A DNA stretch of 40,388 nucleotides, from IMG/VR virus record IMGVR_UViG_3300031673_000178, positions 1 to 40,388 of that record. The stretch is one strand, 5' to 3'. Below, one piece after another: positions 39,178 through 40,388 of this stretch (position 1 is its first letter; every line of letters starts with the position of its first letter). The position numbers and the translations under genes are program-made. This stretch comes from a virus. The notes under the pieces were generated by a model. The model was not told where the DNA came from and made no database searches. It saw nothing but the letters and a program-made list of their open reading frames with translations.

Positions 39178-39366
39178 TTATTCTTTTAGAAAATATTTAG
39201 GATTTATATTAAATATTTCACTCATCTTGACTGCAAAAGAAATAGGCTTATTTTTAAAAACATATGACACCATTGCCGGCGTCACATTTAACTTATTTGC
39301 TAACCATGTTTTATTTACTTTAATTCGCTTCATTTCTGTTATAATTATATCTACATCTAATTCCAT
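39178..39366 (-). CDS. XRE-family HTH regulator
   Basis: 62 residues from the ATG at 39366, eight bases after GGAGG. KVNKTWLANKLNVTPAMVSY then VFKNKPISFAVKMSEIFNIN is a classical Cro/C1 HTH (tWLAnkLgvs...vS...n). Size is that of a Cro-type repressor without a dimerisation domain. It lies right under divergent promoters with a palindrome covering both -35 boxes, its likely target. Confidence 0.88.
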   Translation of the reverse strand: MELDVDIIITEMKRIKVNKTWLANKLNVTPAMVSYVFKNKPISFAVKMSEIFNINPKYFLKE

Positions 39367-39398
39367 CTCATTAACCTCCTTTCTTCTAATTTGTAATA

Positions 39399-39427
39399 GT
39401 TTTAACAAATATTAAATTTATTGTCAA
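39399..39427 (-). promoter_or_regulatory. Leftward promoter for the replication operon
   Basis: Minus strand TTGACA (39427-39422), 17 bases, TAAAAC (39404-39399). The -10 box is weak; the -35 is perfect and lies in the left arm of a palindrome. Confidence 0.5.
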
Positions 39428-39458
39428 ACATAAATTAAAAATAAATTATATTTGACAA
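39421..39458. promoter_or_regulatory. Palindromic operator over divergent -35 boxes
   Basis: TTGTCAAACATAA (39421-39433) and TTATATTTGACAA (39446-39458) are 13-bp inverted arms with one mismatch around a 12-base A/T spacer. Each arm contains a TTGACA box, one per strand, so one repressor could block both promoters. Confidence 0.75.
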
Positions 39459-39480
39459 TAAAAATATATAAGAGTACATT
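39452..39480 (+). promoter_or_regulatory. Rightward promoter toward the iteron region
   Basis: TTGACA (39452-39457), 17 bases, TACATT (39475-39480). It would transcribe the iteron/TATA region and perhaps the membrane protein gene at 40049, or provide a replication primer. Confidence 0.6.
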
Positions 39481-39529
39481 AAACGTATGGAAAATAATTT
39501 TTTATTACTTCAAAAAATAATTTCAAACT

Positions 39530-39813
39530 TTAGTCCAACTAGTCCAACTTTAGTCCAACTCTTAAAAACGAAGCAACTCATTTAATTTCAATTAGTTAAG
39601 GCAGTTTAGTCCAATATTCCAACACCCCCCTATATACAATTATTTTTATTAAAAAAAAAATTCACTATGGTAGTAGTTGGAATATTGGATTTATATATAT
39701 ATATATAATATATATATTTATATATATATATATATTATATATATTTAAGCGCATTCCAATTTAATTTATTTTAGTCCAACGATGATTGGACTAAGTTGGA
39801 ATAGTTGGACTAA
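39530..39813. other. Putative replication origin with TCCAA iterons
   Basis: Twelve copies of TCCAA/TTGGA occur in about 285 bases, in two flavours: TTAGTCCAAC (39530, 39550, 39771; inverted at 39785 and 39804, plus variants at 39539 and 39606) and ATTCCAA(C/T) (39615, 39753; inverted at 39676 and 39795). ATCCAATATTCCAAC-type composites at 39608-39622 and 39676-39690 are inverted. A 57-base alternating TA tract (39691-39747) separates them and would melt easily. No gene can be supported from 39481 to 39876. Confidence 0.75.
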
Positions 39814-39936
39814 ATCATTATAATTAAAATTTATTATAAAAATATCAATAAAAATAAAATATGGTATACTATAATTATGGCTTTAGTCGAAATAGAGTGG
39901 GAGGGTGGCAATACTGTTAATTTGATTGGGTTTGAT

Positions 39937-39999
39937 TGGTTTGTTCGGTTTATCCGGTTTATCCGGTTTATCCAGTTTATTCGGTTTATCCGATTTTAC
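39937..39999 (+). repeat. Nine-base tandem repeat
   Basis: About seven units of CGGTTTATC and variants (39946, 39955 and 39964 perfect; then CAGTTTATT, CGGTTTATC, CGATTTTAC). They would read FIRFIRF in one frame from an ATG at 39877, but there is no ribosome site and no protein-like sequence outside the repeat. Confidence 0.8.
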
Positions 40000-40048
40000 T
40001 ACTTTAACCCCCATGAGTTATTTTTAAAAAAAACAGCAAAAATAAAAA

Positions 40049-40348
40049 ATGGATTCAAAAACAATAAAAATTTATAAATTTTATATAACTGCTATGCTTG
40101 CTCTTATAATTGTATGTGAAATAATTTTCAATTGGATTTATTATCCAATTAGAAATAGATTTGAAATTAATGAGGCTGCATACGCAGAAACTGAAAAAAA
40201 ATGTGATAAAAATTTTAAAATGTTATTTGAACAAAGAATAGATTTAAAATCAATAGAAACGAAATTAGATAATATAGAAAAAAATACTGAAGATCTAAAA
40301 AATTTATTTCAAATTTTGGATAATAAATTATTTGAGACAATTAAATAA
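40049..40348 (+). CDS. Membrane-anchored coiled-coil protein
   Basis: 99 residues. A single transmembrane helix at about residues 11-31 (YITAMLALIIVCEIIFNWIY) is followed by a hydrophilic helix with heptads (SIETKLDNIEKNTEDLKNLF). This is the form of phage i-spanins or small membrane effectors; no lysis partner was seen. No Shine-Dalgarno precedes the ATG. One of the few plus-strand genes and the last one in the window. Confidence 0.55.
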   Translation: MDSKTIKIYKFYITAMLALIIVCEIIFNWIYYPIRNRFEINEAAYAETEKKCDKNFKMLFEQRIDLKSIETKLDNIEKNTEDLKNLFQILDNKLFETIK

Positions 40349-40388
40349 TTTTTACATTTTCTCCATTAGTAAAAAATGTGCGCCTTTC

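Noticed and set aside
39487-39585. Plus-strand 32-codon frame after the rightward promoter
   Set aside because: It consists mostly of the TCCAA iterons, has no ribosome site and a repeat-driven composition.
39691-39747. TA tract considered as a simple assembly artefact
   Set aside because: It is flanked by ordered iterons and fits an origin unwinding element, although its exact length may be unreliable.
39877-40077. 66-codon plus-strand frame with FIRF repeats
   Set aside because: Coding is explained by a nine-base tandem repeat; no Shine-Dalgarno, and it overlaps the better-supported gene at 40049.

Overview
The window reads as a low-GC, tailed double-stranded DNA phage genome, or most of one. 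It has a P27-type small terminase, large terminase, HK97-type portal, prohead protease and capsid, a head-tail connector set, a lambda G/GT-like frameshifted chaperone pair, a long tape measure and a tail hub. This is a siphovirus-like layout: no sheath gene was seen. No integrase, endolysin, tRNA, rRNA or CRISPR array was recognised. The host cannot be named; AT-rich codon use and strong Shine-Dalgarno sites point to a low-GC bacterium.

Almost everything is on the minus strand, so transcription mostly runs from high to low coordinates. From the right: a plus-strand membrane protein gene (40.05-40.35 kb); an intergenic block (39.4-39.88 kb) with TCCAA iterons, a TATA-rich tract and divergent promoters, which looks like the replication origin and control region; then HTH regulators, a primase/helicase, a Sak4-like ATPase, a DUF669 protein, a DEAD-box helicase and a VRR-NUC nuclease (32.6-39.4 kb); a KdsC-like phosphatase; and the terminase genes (29.75-31.8 kb).

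Terminase and portal, usually adjacent, are separated by about 9 kb of accessory DNA. The part at 26.5-29.75 kb looks like integron gene cassettes. It contains small unrelated genes separated by attC-like palindromes, one of which (27877-27943) has paired R and L boxes and three extrahelical bases. One cassette encodes a radical SAM enzyme whose stop codon overlaps the start of a 38-residue peptide with two SGHC motifs, resembling a RiPP maturase and precursor. The part at 22.75-26.5 kb encodes a NeuB-type nonulosonate synthase, an SDR, a NeuA-type CMP-sugar synthetase and an FkbM methyltransferase. Between this and the portal lies a plus-strand cluster of small genes driven by two copies of a perfect TTGACA-17-TATAAT promoter module.

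The structural operon runs from 20.58 kb down to the left end: portal, protease, capsid, a 4.7-kb group of unusual Ser/Thr-rich or LamG-containing virion genes with a DUF115/Maf-like Rossmann protein among them, connectors, two paralogous major tail proteins, chaperones, tape measure, a tail hub with an Asp-box (sialidase-like) beta-propeller, fibre-like proteins and an HNH nuclease. Together the sugar genes, the Maf-like protein and the Asp-box propeller suggest, as a hypothesis only, that the phage makes an activated sialic-acid-like sugar and uses it to glycosylate its virion or alter the host surface.
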